Below, one piece after another: positions 27,211 through 36,204 of a DNA stretch of 64,000 nucleotides (within the stretch, counting starts at the first letter, position 1; the number at the start of each line of letters is the position of its first letter). The DNA is taken from assembly GCF_018130165.1 (NCBI RefSeq), contig NZ_JAFCLZ010000032.1, positions 1 through 64,000 on the forward strand. Reading direction: 5' to 3'. A model generated the notes under the pieces. The model searched no databases. It had not been told where the DNA came from and saw only the letters and a program-made list of their open reading frames with translations. Both the position numbers and the translations under genes were made by a program. Source of the DNA: Bradyrhizobium sp. JYMT SZCCT0180 (GTDB taxonomy: Bacteria > Pseudomonadota > Alphaproteobacteria > Rhizobiales > Xanthobacteraceae).

Positions 27211-29178
27211 CTAAGCCGCCTCAATCTCCACCACGATCTTCCCCGTCGTCACCTGCTCGCCCTCGGCGACATCGATCGCCGCGACCTTGCCCGCAACACC
27301 CGCCGTATGCACGTGCTCCATCTTCATCGCTTCCAGCGTCATCACAGGCTGGCCGGCCGTGACCTGTTCGCCCGGCTTGACCAGCACAGCGACGACGCGG
27401 CCGTTCATCGCCGCCCTCACCTTGCCGTCACCGCCGCTGGCCGCGGCTGACACCGGCGCCGCCAGCGTCAAATCGCGGACCGCAATCGTGGCGCCGCGGT
27501 GCAGGAAATAGAGCCGATCCCGGTCGCGCAGGAATTTGACGGACTCTGCAAGACCGTCGCGGCTGAAGCGGATGGTATCGCCGTCGACGGCGTGAACTTC
27601 GATTCGATAGAGCGCGTCGTTAAGCCCGCGATAGCTGCCGTCACGCTCGCGCACGATCTCGATCTCATGGACCGCGCCGCCGATCTCGACACGGACGGGA
27701 ACCGGGAACGCCGCCGCCAGCGAGCGTCCGGGCTTCCATTTCGGCGCAGAGGGATCGGTGACATACAGCAGCAACGCCGCAAGCTCGGCTTCCGAAGCCG
27801 CATCCTCGCGCGGCGCCAGCAATTCATCGCGATGGCTGCCGATGAACGCCGTGGTCGCCTCACCCGCGGAAAAGCCGGGATGGCGCAGGCATGAAATCAG
27901 AAAGCCCTGATTGGTGGTGACGCCGAATGCAGTCACCTGCTCCAGACCAACGATCAGCTTGCCCCGCGCCTCATCGCGGGTCGCGCCATGGCTGATGATC
28001 TTGGCGATCATCGAATCATAGAACGGCGGAATCGCGGAGCCGGATTGCAGCGCATGTTCGACACGGATGCCGTCCGGCATCTGCCACAACGCCATCGTGC
28101 CGGATTGCGGCATAAAATCGTGGCCGGCATCCTCTGAACACAGCCGCACCTCGATGGCATGGCCGGAGAATTTGATGTCTTCCTGAACCAGCCCGAGCGG
28201 CTCACCGCTGGCGACGCGCAGTTGCAACTCGACCAAATCGAGGCCTGTGATCGCCTCGGTGACGGGATGTTCGACCTGCAGCCGCGTGTTCATTTCCATG
28301 AAGTAGAACTCGCCGCTGGTATCGAGCAGGAATTCCAGCGTGCCGGCGCCCTCATATCCGATCGCTTTGACGGCTGACACCGCAACTGCGCCCATCCGCG
28401 CCCGCAGCTTCGGTGACACCGCCGGCGACGGCGCCTCCTCGATCAGCTTCTGGTGGCGCCGCTGCACCGAGCAATCGCGCTCGCCGAGATGGACCGCGTT
28501 ACGGTAACGATCGCCGAACACCTGGATTTCGATATGGCGGGGGTTGACGATGGCGCGCTCCAGAATGACCGTGGGATCACCGAACGCGCCCTGAGCTTCC
28601 GATCGCGCACTGCGCAGCGCATCCGGAAACGCCGCGGCGTCCGCGACCAGCCGCATGCCGCGGCCGCCGCCACCGGCAACCGCCTTGATCATCACGGGAA
28701 AGCCGACCTTCCTGGCTTCCGCCAGCATGACAGCGTCGCTCTGGTCTGCGCCCTGATAACCGGGCACGCAGGGCACGCCGGCCTTTTCCATGATGTCCTT
28801 GGCGCCGGCCTTGTTGCCCATCGCCCGGATCGCTTCCGGCGACGGTCCGATGAAGACGAGGCCCGCTTCACGGCAGGCCTGAGCAAAATCCTCGTTCTCG
28901 GCGAGGAAGCCGTAGCCGGGATGAACCGCCGTGGCGCCGCTGGCCTTGGCCGCCGCAATGATCGCCTCGATCCGCAAATAGGATTGCGCCGGCAGCGCCT
29001 CGCCAATCCGCACGGCCTGATCGGCTTCGCGGACATGAAGCGCGTCGCGGTCGGCATCGGAATAGACCGCGACCACGCCATAGCCGAGACGGCGCGCGGT
29101 GCGCATGATGCGCAGCGCGATCTCGCCGCGGTTGGCGATCAGGATCTTGAAGAACGGCGTCGGCTTCATGACAGTCAT
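27211..29178 (-). CDS. Biotin-dependent acyl-CoA carboxylase, alpha subunit (biotin carboxylase + BCCP)
   Basis: A 655-residue subunit. A biotin carboxylase domain fills residues 1-450 (FKILIANRGEIALRIMRTAR start, ATP-grasp GGGGRGMR, EMNTRLQVEHPVTE). A linker/BT domain follows. The C-terminal biotinyl domain has LEAMKMEH with the biotinylated Lys about 36 residues from the end (near 619). It carboxylates biotin with ATP and bicarbonate. This layout is that of methylcrotonyl-, geranyl- or propionyl-CoA carboxylase alpha chains, and the sequence alone does not settle the substrate. It overlaps the upstream carboxyltransferase gene by four bases, so the two are coupled. Confidence 0.93.
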   Translation of the reverse strand: MTVMKPTPFFKILIANRGEIALRIMRTARRLGYGVVAVYSDADRDALHVREADQAVRIGEALPAQSYLRIEAIIAAAKASGATAVHPGYGFLAENEDFAQACREAGLVFIGPSPEAIRAMGNKAGAKDIMEKAGVPCVPGYQGADQSDAVMLAEARKVGFPVMIKAVAGGGGRGMRLVADAAAFPDALRSARSEAQGAFGDPTVILERAIVNPRHIEIQVFGDRYRNAVHLGERDCSVQRRHQKLIEEAPSPAVSPKLRARMGAVAVSAVKAIGYEGAGTLEFLLDTSGEFYFMEMNTRLQVEHPVTEAITGLDLVELQLRVASGEPLGLVQEDIKFSGHAIEVRLCSEDAGHDFMPQSGTMALWQMPDGIRVEHALQSGSAIPPFYDSMIAKIISHGATRDEARGKLIVGLEQVTAFGVTTNQGFLISCLRHPGFSAGEATTAFIGSHRDELLAPREDAASEAELAALLLYVTDPSAPKWKPGRSLAAAFPVPVRVEIGGAVHEIEIVRERDGSYRGLNDALYRIEVHAVDGDTIRFSRDGLAESVKFLRDRDRLYFLHRGATIAVRDLTLAAPVSAAASGGDGKVRAAMNGRVVAVLVKPGEQVTAGQPVMTLEAMKMEHVHTAGVAGKVAAIDVAEGEQVTTGKIVVEIEAA

Positions 29179-30791
29179 GGCCGCGCGACCGAGAATTGCA
29201 TGGGCTGCGGCGTGCGGGCATCTGCCTCGCGGCAGATCGCCAGCACCTCGGACAAGATGCTGCGGGTATCGCGCGGATCGATCACGCCGTCATCGAGCAC
29301 GCGTGCCGAGGTCGAGAACACGTCCATCTGGCCGTCGAACACGCCTGTTATCTGCGCCTTCATGGCGTCGAGTTTTTCCTTCTCGATCGGTTTGCCACGC
29401 CGCGCAGCCGCCGCTTCGGTGACGATCGCCATCGTCTCCGCCGCCTGCTCGCCGCCCATCACGGCGGTCTTGGCATTGGGCCAGGAGAAGCAGAAGCGCG
29501 GATGGAAGCCGCGCCCGCACATGCCGTAATTGCCGGCGCCGAACGAGGCGCCGCAATAGATGGTGATCTGCGGCACGGTGGCCGAGGTCACCGCCTGGAT
29601 CATCTTGGAGCCGTGCTTGATCATGCCGGCTTCCTCATAGGCCTTGCCGACCATGTAGCCGGTCGTGTTGTTCATATACAAAATCGGCGTGCGCGACTGG
29701 CAGCAGGCCTGGATAAAATGCGTCGCCTTGTTGGCGCCGGGCACGTCGAGCGGACCGTTATTGGTGATGATGCCGATCGCCTGCCCCTCGATGCGGGCGT
29801 GGCCGCAGACGGTGGCGGGCCCGTAATTGCTGCCGAATTCGGTAAAATCGGAATCGTCGATAAAGCGTGCAATGGCCTGCCGCATGTCGACCGGACGCTT
29901 GTGGTCCATCGGCATGATGCCAAGCAGTTCCTCCGAATCATAGCGCGGCGGCCGATACGAGATTTCAGCCGGCTTCGGCCGGTCCCACTGCATGTTGGTC
30001 ATGATGTCGCGCGCGATCCGCAGCGCGTCGCGGTCGTCTTCGGCGAGATAATCGCCGAGGCCGGAAATCGAGGTGTGCATCTCGGCACCGCCAAGCTCTT
30101 CCTCGGTTGCGATCTCGCCCGTCGCGGCCTTGAGCAGCGGCGGCCCGGCGAGGAAGGCGCGGGTGCGGCCGCGCACCATCACGATGTAGTCGGAGAGCCC
30201 GGTCTGGTAAGCGCCGCCCGCGGTCGACGAACCGTGCGTCACGGTCACGACCGGCAAGCCCGCCGCCGACAGCCGAGCCAGGTTGCGAAAGATATTGCCG
30301 CCGCGAATGAAATCCTCGACGCGGTAGCGCAGCAGGTTGGCGCCGGCGCTTTCGACCAGTTGCACGTAGGGCAGCTTGTTCTCAAGCGCCAGTTCCTGCA
30401 CGCGCAAGGTCTTGTCGAGGCCATAAGGCTGCAACGCGCCGGCGTCGATGCCGGAATCATTGGCGCTGACCATGCAGCGGACGCCGGAGACGAACCCGAT
30501 GCCGGCGATCGCCCCGCCGCCGGGGATGCTCTTGTCGGCATCCGGCACGTCGAACATGTAGCCCGCCAGGGTCATCAATTCGATGAAGGGCGAGCCGGAA
30601 TCGAGCACCAGTGCGACGCGCTCGCGCGGCAATAACTGGCCACGCTTGTGAAAGCGGTCCTTGGCGGCAGCGGAGGCGGCGCGCGTCCGCTCCTCAAGCC
30701 CGCGCATGCGCGCGATCAGCGCCAGCATGCCGTCGCGGTTGGCCTTGTAGCCGGCGCTGCCTGGGGCGATGGTCGATTCAATGATGGCCAT
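29175..30791 (-). CDS. Acyl-CoA carboxylase, carboxyltransferase (beta) subunit
   Basis: A 538-residue carboxyltransferase with two crotonase-like halves, about the length of methylcrotonyl- and geranyl-CoA carboxylase beta chains. It moves the carboxyl group from biotin to an acyl-CoA. The first oxyanion region reads GSSTAGGAYQTGLSDY and the second FGAGNYGMCGRGF. In methylcrotonyl-CoA carboxylases I recall VPA where QTG occurs here, so a different acyl substrate is plausible. It is translated just before the alpha subunit (ATGA overlap). Acyl-CoA dehydrogenases upstream could supply the unsaturated acyl-CoA. Confidence 0.92.
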   Translation of the reverse strand: MAIIESTIAPGSAGYKANRDGMLALIARMRGLEERTRAASAAAKDRFHKRGQLLPRERVALVLDSGSPFIELMTLAGYMFDVPDADKSIPGGGAIAGIGFVSGVRCMVSANDSGIDAGALQPYGLDKTLRVQELALENKLPYVQLVESAGANLLRYRVEDFIRGGNIFRNLARLSAAGLPVVTVTHGSSTAGGAYQTGLSDYIVMVRGRTRAFLAGPPLLKAATGEIATEEELGGAEMHTSISGLGDYLAEDDRDALRIARDIMTNMQWDRPKPAEISYRPPRYDSEELLGIMPMDHKRPVDMRQAIARFIDDSDFTEFGSNYGPATVCGHARIEGQAIGIITNNGPLDVPGANKATHFIQACCQSRTPILYMNNTTGYMVGKAYEEAGMIKHGSKMIQAVTSATVPQITIYCGASFGAGNYGMCGRGFHPRFCFSWPNAKTAVMGGEQAAETMAIVTEAAAARRGKPIEKEKLDAMKAQITGVFDGQMDVFSTSARVLDDGVIDPRDTRSILSEVLAICREADARTPQPMQFSVARP

Positions 30792-30814
30792 GTGTGATCC
30801 GAGCTTTGTCCCTC

Positions 30815-30913
30815 GTCATTCCGGGATGCGCCTCTTGGCGCAGGCCCGGAATCCATACTCACGATCGTGGTTATGGATTCCGGGCTCGCGACTACGTCGC
30901 GCCCCGGAATGAC
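30815..30913. repeat. Palindromic intergenic element, family B (copy 2)
   Basis: The outer arms start GTCATTCCGGG (30815) and end CCCGGAATGAC (30913). Inner arms around GGAATCCATA/TATGGATTCC match copy 1 at 1971-2066. It lies between the BKACE gene and the carboxyltransferase gene, both on the minus strand, and may separate their transcripts. Confidence 0.83.
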
Positions 30914-30915
30914 GG

Positions 30916-31782
30916 TTAGTGTTTGGTCCCAAATATCTGCCGCGCCTCGGCCGGGCTGGCGATCTCACGCCCAGCTCTACGCGCACAAGCCGCGATGGCT
31001 TCGATCAACTGGCCATTGGAAGTCACCTTGGCGCCGTCGGCGAGATAGAAGGTGTCCTCAAGCCCGGTGCGCAGGTGTCCGCCGAGATCGGCACAGCGCT
31101 GGTGCAGCGGCCAGATTTCGGCGCGGCCAATGGCCGTGACCTGCCAGTGTGCTTCGGGCAATTTGAGCTTGAGCAGGATCGGCAGCAGGTCCGGATCGGC
31201 CGGCATGCCGGACGCGACGCCCATCACGAAATTGTACTCCAGCGGCCCTGAATACATGCCGGTCTGCCGGTACATGCCGACGCAGCGCACGATGCCGACA
31301 TCGAAGCATTCGAACTCCGGAATCGTGCCCGCGACCTTCATCACGTCGAGATAATCCTGCACCTTCTCGACCGCGTTATCGAACATCATCGGCGGCCAGG
31401 CCCAGGTGTTGTCGGATTTCACCTTGAGGTAATTCAGTGAGCCGGCGTTACAGGCGGCGATTTCCGGCTTCGTCTCGCGCACGCAATCGAGCGCGCCGCC
31501 ATAATTCGGGCCCGAGGTGCCGGTGGTGTGGTTGATGATGACACCGGGGCAGGCCTCGCGCACCGCCTGCTGAATCTCCTTGCTGACGCTGACGTCCCAC
31601 GACGGCAGATGGCCCTTGTTCGGCTCCTGCTGACGCAGATGGATGTGCATGATGCTGGCGCCGGCGTTGAATGCGGCCCTGGCCTCGCGCGCCATCTGTT
31701 CGGGCGTCACAGGCACGTTGTGCTGTTTCGGGTCGGTCAGCACGCCGTTCAGCGCACAGGTAATGACGGCCTTGTCGCTCAT
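30916..31782 (-). CDS. BKACE family enzyme (beta-keto acid cleavage, DUF849)
   Basis: A 288-residue TIM-barrel zinc enzyme of the beta-keto acid cleavage family, whose founder is 3-keto-5-aminohexanoate cleavage enzyme. Such enzymes convert a beta-keto acid plus acetyl-CoA into acetoacetate and a new acyl-CoA. The zinc ligands His46 and His48 are seen in MHIHLR. The RTGLEDTFYL motif near residue 240 carries the third ligand Glu and a conserved Arg. The N-terminal stretch CALNGVLTDPK lacks the acidic residue I recall near position 14 of the lysine-pathway enzyme, suggesting a substrate without that amino group. Its place in a CoA cluster fits a role in acid breakdown. Confidence 0.88.
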   Translation of the reverse strand: MSDKAVITCALNGVLTDPKQHNVPVTPEQMAREARAAFNAGASIMHIHLRQQEPNKGHLPSWDVSVSKEIQQAVREACPGVIINHTTGTSGPNYGGALDCVRETKPEIAACNAGSLNYLKVKSDNTWAWPPMMFDNAVEKVQDYLDVMKVAGTIPEFECFDVGIVRCVGMYRQTGMYSGPLEYNFVMGVASGMPADPDLLPILLKLKLPEAHWQVTAIGRAEIWPLHQRCADLGGHLRTGLEDTFYLADGAKVTSNGQLIEAIAACARRAGREIASPAEARQIFGTKH

Positions 31783-31903
31783 GAATCAGCCTTTGGATCA
31801 GCCTTCGGAAATGGGCGGAAATCGCCCTTGTTTTACGCATGATCCGTTCGGAAAACTGCTACACACTTCTCCGGATCATGCGCTGCCGATCATGGAGCCC
31901 GCA

Positions 31904-32734
31904 TCAGCCCGCTTCTTGCGTCAACCCGCTATTGCCGAAGCCTGTGCGATTGCTGCGGTAGATCGCCAGATCGCGCGAGCCGGAAAAGATCGCGCGCGGC
32001 TTCAAGCCGTAGAAGCGGCGGATCGAGTGGCTGAAATGCGTCGAATCAGGATAGCCGATGTCCTGCGCGAGATGCGCGAGGTTGATGTCCTGGTTGGCGA
32101 AATGCAGCAGATGCCGCGCCCGCTTCCAGGCGCGGAACGAGCGGAACGAGATTCCGGTCTCTTCCTTGAACAAATGCAGGAAGCGCGACGGCGACAGCCC
32201 TGCCTCCGCCGCGCAGCTCGCGGCCGTCACCGGTTCGCCGCAGAATTTGCCGATCTGCAGTATCGCGCGCGCCACACGTGGATCGAGCACGCGTTGCGGA
32301 AGGGCTTCGCCAAGGCACAGGAAATCGAACTCGGCGCTGGAGAAATCCTCGCCCGCATGGTGCTCGCGCAAGGTAAGATAGGCGGCGCGAATGCGGTCGG
32401 CAAAGGCTTTGCCTTCAGCCCCCGACAGCCGCGCGGCGAGGTCTTCGAGCACGCCGGGACAAACGCTTTCCGGCTCGATCACGACGCTCAGCACCGAACG
32501 ATAATCGCTGGCGATGGTATGCCCTGTGTTCGGCAGCACTGCGAACATTTCGGCGTGGCTGTTCCGGCCATCGGCTGTAAGCTGCAACCCGCCTTCGATC
32601 GCGACATAGATGTTGAACGCACCCGAGCAGCGTTCCCGCGGCCGACCGAGCAGGCCCGCGTAGAACACGCGCTCCGGAGTGATCAGCATCAGATGGCCCG
32701 ATTTGCGGCCGATGTCGTCCAAGGCGTCGTCCAT
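31904..32734 (-). CDS. AraC family transcriptional regulator
   Basis: A 276-residue regulator. The C-terminal ~100 residues hold two helix-turn-helix units: AASCAAEAGLSPSRFLHLFKEETGISFRS and INLAHLAQDIGYPDSTHFSHSIRRFYG, the second being the classic AraC signature. The N-terminal ~160 residues would sense a ligand. I chose the ATG at 32734 because GAGGAGG lies 7 bases upstream. A longer in-frame reading to 32791 has no such support. It sits between the BKACE and GST genes on the same strand and is the obvious candidate controller of the surrounding CoA cluster. No target site is evident. Confidence 0.9.
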   Translation of the reverse strand: MDDALDDIGRKSGHLMLITPERVFYAGLLGRPRERCSGAFNIYVAIEGGLQLTADGRNSHAEMFAVLPNTGHTIASDYRSVLSVVIEPESVCPGVLEDLAARLSGAEGKAFADRIRAAYLTLREHHAGEDFSSAEFDFLCLGEALPQRVLDPRVARAILQIGKFCGEPVTAASCAAEAGLSPSRFLHLFKEETGISFRSFRAWKRARHLLHFANQDINLAHLAQDIGYPDSTHFSHSIRRFYGLKPRAIFSGSRDLAIYRSNRTGFGNSGLTQEAG

Positions 32735-32820
32735 GGTGCATCCTCCTCGCGCGGCTCTTGGGCCGCTGCGATGGGGGCAACCATAGCGCAAAATGGGGGG
32801 CTGTCACCGACAGAACCGCT

Positions 32821-32854
32821 GTCATTCCGGGTTCGCTTCGCGCCCCGGAATGAC
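32821..32854. repeat. Short palindrome, family B (minimal copy)
   Basis: GTCATTCCGGG...CCCGGAATGAC closed by a short GTTCGCTTCGCG loop region. It is the outer stem of family B without the inner part. It lies just after the GST stop and could end that transcript. Confidence 0.75.
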
Positions 32855-32862
32855 GGGGAGCG

Positions 32863-33519
32863 TCAGCCCCGAACCCGCGGCGCCACACTCTGCTCGACGC
32901 CGGCCTTTTGTTCCGCGGCCACCGCCCGCTTATAACCGTCACGGGCCTGCAACCGCGCCCAATAGGCTGCGACATTGGGCCCGAAATCCTTGGCCAGCCC
33001 GATATTTCCGGCCAGCCGCAACGCATAGCCGTTGGCGATATCGGCGGCGGTAAAGCGGTCCGCGCAGAGCGTTTCCGCTTTGCCGGTGGCGGCTTCCACG
33101 GCCCGCAGCCGCCCGAGGAACCATTTTGCATAATCCCCGGCCACCTGCGGATTGCGACGCTCTTCGGGCTCGAGCTGGCTGTATCTCAGCACCAGCGTTT
33201 GCGGAAAGGTCAGCGTGGCGTCGGAAAAATACATCCAGTTCAGGAACGCGCCATAGGCCGGCTCGTCGGGCCCGACGATCAGCGGCGTCGGGCCATATCT
33301 GGTGCCGATGTAGTGGCAGATGCCTGAGGACTCGGTCATTTTGGTCTCGCCATCGACCATGAAGGGAATGGTGCCGAGCGGATTGATCGCGAGGTATTCC
33401 TTGGCGAACACGCGCGGCGGAAACGGCAGCATCTTGAGCTCATAGGGCAGCCCGAGCTCTTCCAGCATCCAGAGCGGGCGGAACGAGCGCGCTCCGTCGC
33501 AGTGATAAAGCGTGATCAT
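32863..33519 (-). CDS. Glutathione S-transferase family protein
   Basis: A 218-residue soluble protein. Residues 1-80 form the thioredoxin-like glutathione-binding domain (ITLYHCDGARSFRPLWMLEELGLPYE, with NPLGTIPFMVDG cis-Pro loop and ESSGICHYIG). The rest is the all-helical C-terminal domain. It would add glutathione to, or isomerise, an electrophilic compound. Encoded between acyl-CoA dehydrogenases and the AraC gene, it may detoxify an intermediate of the cluster. The class and substrate are not clear. Confidence 0.88.
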   Translation of the reverse strand: MITLYHCDGARSFRPLWMLEELGLPYELKMLPFPPRVFAKEYLAINPLGTIPFMVDGETKMTESSGICHYIGTRYGPTPLIVGPDEPAYGAFLNWMYFSDATLTFPQTLVLRYSQLEPEERRNPQVAGDYAKWFLGRLRAVEAATGKAETLCADRFTAADIANGYALRLAGNIGLAKDFGPNVAAYWARLQARDGYKRAVAAEQKAGVEQSVAPRVRG

Positions 33520-33599
33520 CAGGCGTTTTCCTTCAATCTCGATTCAGGCCAGTTTGGAGCGCCGAAGCGGCGCCCGCAATATCATCTTGGCGGCCAGCA

Positions 33600-34811
33600 T
33601 CAGGCATTGCTGTGCTTGCGCAGTTCGAGGCGGGCAATCTGGTTGCGATGAACCTCGTCCGGACCGTCGGCGAGGCGCAGCAGGCGCGCGGTAGCATAGG
33701 CCGCAGCCAGACCGAAATCGTTGCTGGTGCCGCCGCCGCCATGGGCCTGAATGGCCCAATCGATCACCTGGCACGCCATGTTGGGCACCGCGACCTTGAT
33801 CATCGCGATCTCTGCCTTGGCCGCCCGGTTGCCGACGGTGTCCATCATATGCGCCGCGTTGAGCGTAAGTAGCCGCGACTGCTCGATCATGATGCGCGAT
33901 TCCGCAATTCTTTCCTGCGTGACGGTCTGTTCCGAAACCGGCTTGCCAAACGCAACGCGGCTTCTCGTCCGCCCGCACATCTTCTCCAGCGTCCGTTCGG
34001 CGAGCCCGATCAACCGCATGCAGTGGTGGATACGGCCGGGACCGAGACGCCCCTGCGCGATTTCGAAGCCGCGGCCCTCTCCAAGCAACATGTTGGTGGC
34101 GGGCACGCGGACATTCTCGAATACCACTTCCGAGGCCCTGTCAGGCACGCCATAAAACCCGAACACCGGGATAGACCGCAGCACCTTGACGCCTGGCGTG
34201 TCCATCGGAACAAGGATCATCGACTGCTGGCGATGGCGATCCGGATTATCGGGATCCGTCTTGCCCATGAAGATGCAGATCTTGCAGCGCGGGTCGGTCG
34301 CGTTGGTGGTGTACCATTTGCGGCCGTTGATGACGTAATCATCGCCGTCGCGCCGGATGGAGCTCTCGATATTGGTGGCGTCGCTGGAGGCGACCGCAGG
34401 TTCGGTCATGGCAAAGCAGGAGCGGATTTCGCCAGCCAGCAGCGGCTTGAGCCAACGCTCCTGATGCTCGCGCGTGCCGTAGCGCGCCAGCACTTCCATG
34501 TTGCCGGTGTCGGGCGCCGAACAGTTGAAGACTTCAGGCGCAAGATGCGAGCGCCCCATCACCTCGCACAGCGGTGCGTATTCGAGGTTGGTCAGGCCGG
34601 CGCCATGCTCGCTCTCCGGCAGGAACAGGTTCCACAGACCCGCCTCCCGCGCCTTCGGCTTCAACTCCTCGACAACCGGGAAAACCTTCCAGGCCCCCAG
34701 CTCCTCGGCCTCTTTATAGAAGCGCTCCTCATTCGGATAGACGTGGCGATCCATGAAGGACTGAAGGCGGTGCTTCAGCTCGGTGACCTTCTGGCTCTCC
34801 TGATAGAGCAT
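33600..34811 (-). CDS. Acyl-CoA dehydrogenase (ACAD10/11-like)
   Basis: A 403-residue FAD enzyme of the acyl-CoA dehydrogenase fold. It has the central FAMTEPAVASSDATNI flavin-binding motif, YVINGRKWYTTNA, and the C-terminal IQAHGGGGTSNDFGLAAAYATAR with RLADGPDEVHRNQIA. The DGPDEVH ending marks the ACAD10/11-like branch, some members of which act on long-chain or 4-hydroxy acyl-CoAs. It introduces a C2-C3 double bond and passes electrons to ETF. It is the third of three acyl-CoA dehydrogenases in this stretch, 34 bases after the second. Confidence 0.92.
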   Translation of the reverse strand: MLYQESQKVTELKHRLQSFMDRHVYPNEERFYKEAEELGAWKVFPVVEELKPKAREAGLWNLFLPESEHGAGLTNLEYAPLCEVMGRSHLAPEVFNCSAPDTGNMEVLARYGTREHQERWLKPLLAGEIRSCFAMTEPAVASSDATNIESSIRRDGDDYVINGRKWYTTNATDPRCKICIFMGKTDPDNPDRHRQQSMILVPMDTPGVKVLRSIPVFGFYGVPDRASEVVFENVRVPATNMLLGEGRGFEIAQGRLGPGRIHHCMRLIGLAERTLEKMCGRTRSRVAFGKPVSEQTVTQERIAESRIMIEQSRLLTLNAAHMMDTVGNRAAKAEIAMIKVAVPNMACQVIDWAIQAHGGGGTSNDFGLAAAYATARLLRLADGPDEVHRNQIARLELRKHSNA

Positions 34812-34845
34812 ATCGATATCCGTTCATGGCTCGTTAAGTTGAATT

Positions 34846-36000
34846 TTACTTCGCACCCGGCAGCGTGCCCATCATCTTGCACAATACCGTCAGCATCACC
34901 TCGTCGGCGCCGCCGCCGATCGAGGTCAGGCGGCTGTCGCGATAGGCGCGGCTGACGTGTGTCTCGTTCATAAAGCCCATGCCGCCCCAGAATTGCAAAC
35001 AGGCATCGGTGAGTTCGCGTCCCAGCCGTCCGGCCTTGAGCTTCGCCATGGTCGCCAGCCGCGTGACGTCCTCGCCCGCGATCAGCGCCTCGGCGGCGCG
35101 GTAGATCAGCGCGCGCAGCAGTTCGACCTCGGTCTGCATTTCCGCAAGCTTGAAATGAACCACCTGGTTGTCGAGGATGGTCTTGCCGAACGCCTTTCGG
35201 TTGCGCGTGTACTCGGTGGTCTCGGCGATAATGTATTCATGCGCCTTCAGGCATGCCGCGGCACCCCACAGCCTCTCCTCCTGGAACTGCACCATCTGGT
35301 AGGTAAAGCCCTTGCCTTCTTCGCCGATGCGGTTGCGCTTCGGCACCCTGACATTATCGAAGAAAATCTGCGCGGTGTCGGAGGAGCGCATGCCCATCTT
35401 GTCGAGTTTTCGTGCGACCTCGACGCCCTTGGTTTTCATGGGCACGCAGATCAGCGACTTGTTGCGATGCACCTGCCCGTCGCTGGTATTGGCGAGCAGG
35501 CAGATCCAGTCCGCCTTTACGCCATTGGTGATCCACATCTTGCCGCCATTGATTACGTAATCGTCACCATCCGAACGAGCATTGGTCTTGATCGAAGCGA
35601 CATCGGAGCCGGCGCCCGGCTCCGACACGCCGATGCAGGCCACCGCATCGCCCGCGATCGCGGGCGCCAGAAACTCGCGGCGCACGTCATCGGAGCCGAA
35701 CCGCGCCAGCGCTGGCGTCGCCATGTCAGTCTGCACCCCGATCGCCATCGGCACGCCGCCGCAATGGATGGCGCCGAGCTCTTCGGCCATCATCAGCGCG
35801 TAGCTGTAATCGAGCCCCTGCCCGCCGAATTCAACGGGCTTGTTGAGGCCGAGAAAGCCGAGATCACCGAGCTTCTTGAACAGCGCATGCGAGGGAAACT
35901 GTCCGGCCTCCTCCCATTCATCGACGAACGGATTGATCTCGGCGGCGATGAATTTTTGTAGAATACGGCGCGGTTCGTCGTGGTCGGCGGTGAAGAGCAT
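34846..36000 (-). CDS. Acyl-CoA dehydrogenase (second of three)
   Basis: A 384-residue FAD-dependent acyl-CoA dehydrogenase. Motifs: VACIGVSEPGAGSDVASIKT (flavin site), YVINGGKMWITNG, QFWGGMGFMNETHVSRAYRDSRL and the C-terminal IGGGADEVM, usually GGTxEI/M. This resembles the short/branched-chain and citronellyl-CoA groups. It shares a transcript with the third dehydrogenase (34-base gap) and is separated from the first by a GC-rich palindrome. The substrate is not decidable, though the carboxylase in the cluster suggests a branched or terpenoid acyl chain. Confidence 0.91.
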   Translation of the reverse strand: MLFTADHDEPRRILQKFIAAEINPFVDEWEEAGQFPSHALFKKLGDLGFLGLNKPVEFGGQGLDYSYALMMAEELGAIHCGGVPMAIGVQTDMATPALARFGSDDVRREFLAPAIAGDAVACIGVSEPGAGSDVASIKTNARSDGDDYVINGGKMWITNGVKADWICLLANTSDGQVHRNKSLICVPMKTKGVEVARKLDKMGMRSSDTAQIFFDNVRVPKRNRIGEEGKGFTYQMVQFQEERLWGAAACLKAHEYIIAETTEYTRNRKAFGKTILDNQVVHFKLAEMQTEVELLRALIYRAAEALIAGEDVTRLATMAKLKAGRLGRELTDACLQFWGGMGFMNETHVSRAYRDSRLTSIGGGADEVMLTVLCKMMGTLPGAK

Positions 36001-36060
36001 TTTGTCAGTCTATCCCTCGTCGTCATTCTCCGATGCGAAATAGCGCACCGACATTCTGCT

Positions 36061-36198
36061 CCCCTCCCCCCGCGCAGCGGCGGGGAGGGGTCGGGGGTGG
36101 GGGGTCTATCCACGCACAACACTCTCAGCGAGTCTGCGGAGACACCCCCCACCCCCGACCCCTCCCCGCCACGCGCGATGCGCGTGGAGGGAGGGGAG
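36061..36198. repeat. GC-rich inverted repeat, family C (copy 1)
   Basis: The 27-base arms 36079-36105 and 36144-36170 are exact inverted copies built from G-runs (GGGGAGGGGTCGGGGGTGGG). Extra CTCCCCTCC/GGAGGGGAG flanks extend it. It lies between two acyl-CoA dehydrogenase genes on the same strand. The G-runs could also form quadruplex DNA. A related element is at 53875-54007. Confidence 0.83.
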
Positions 36199-36204
36199 TT
36201 AACA

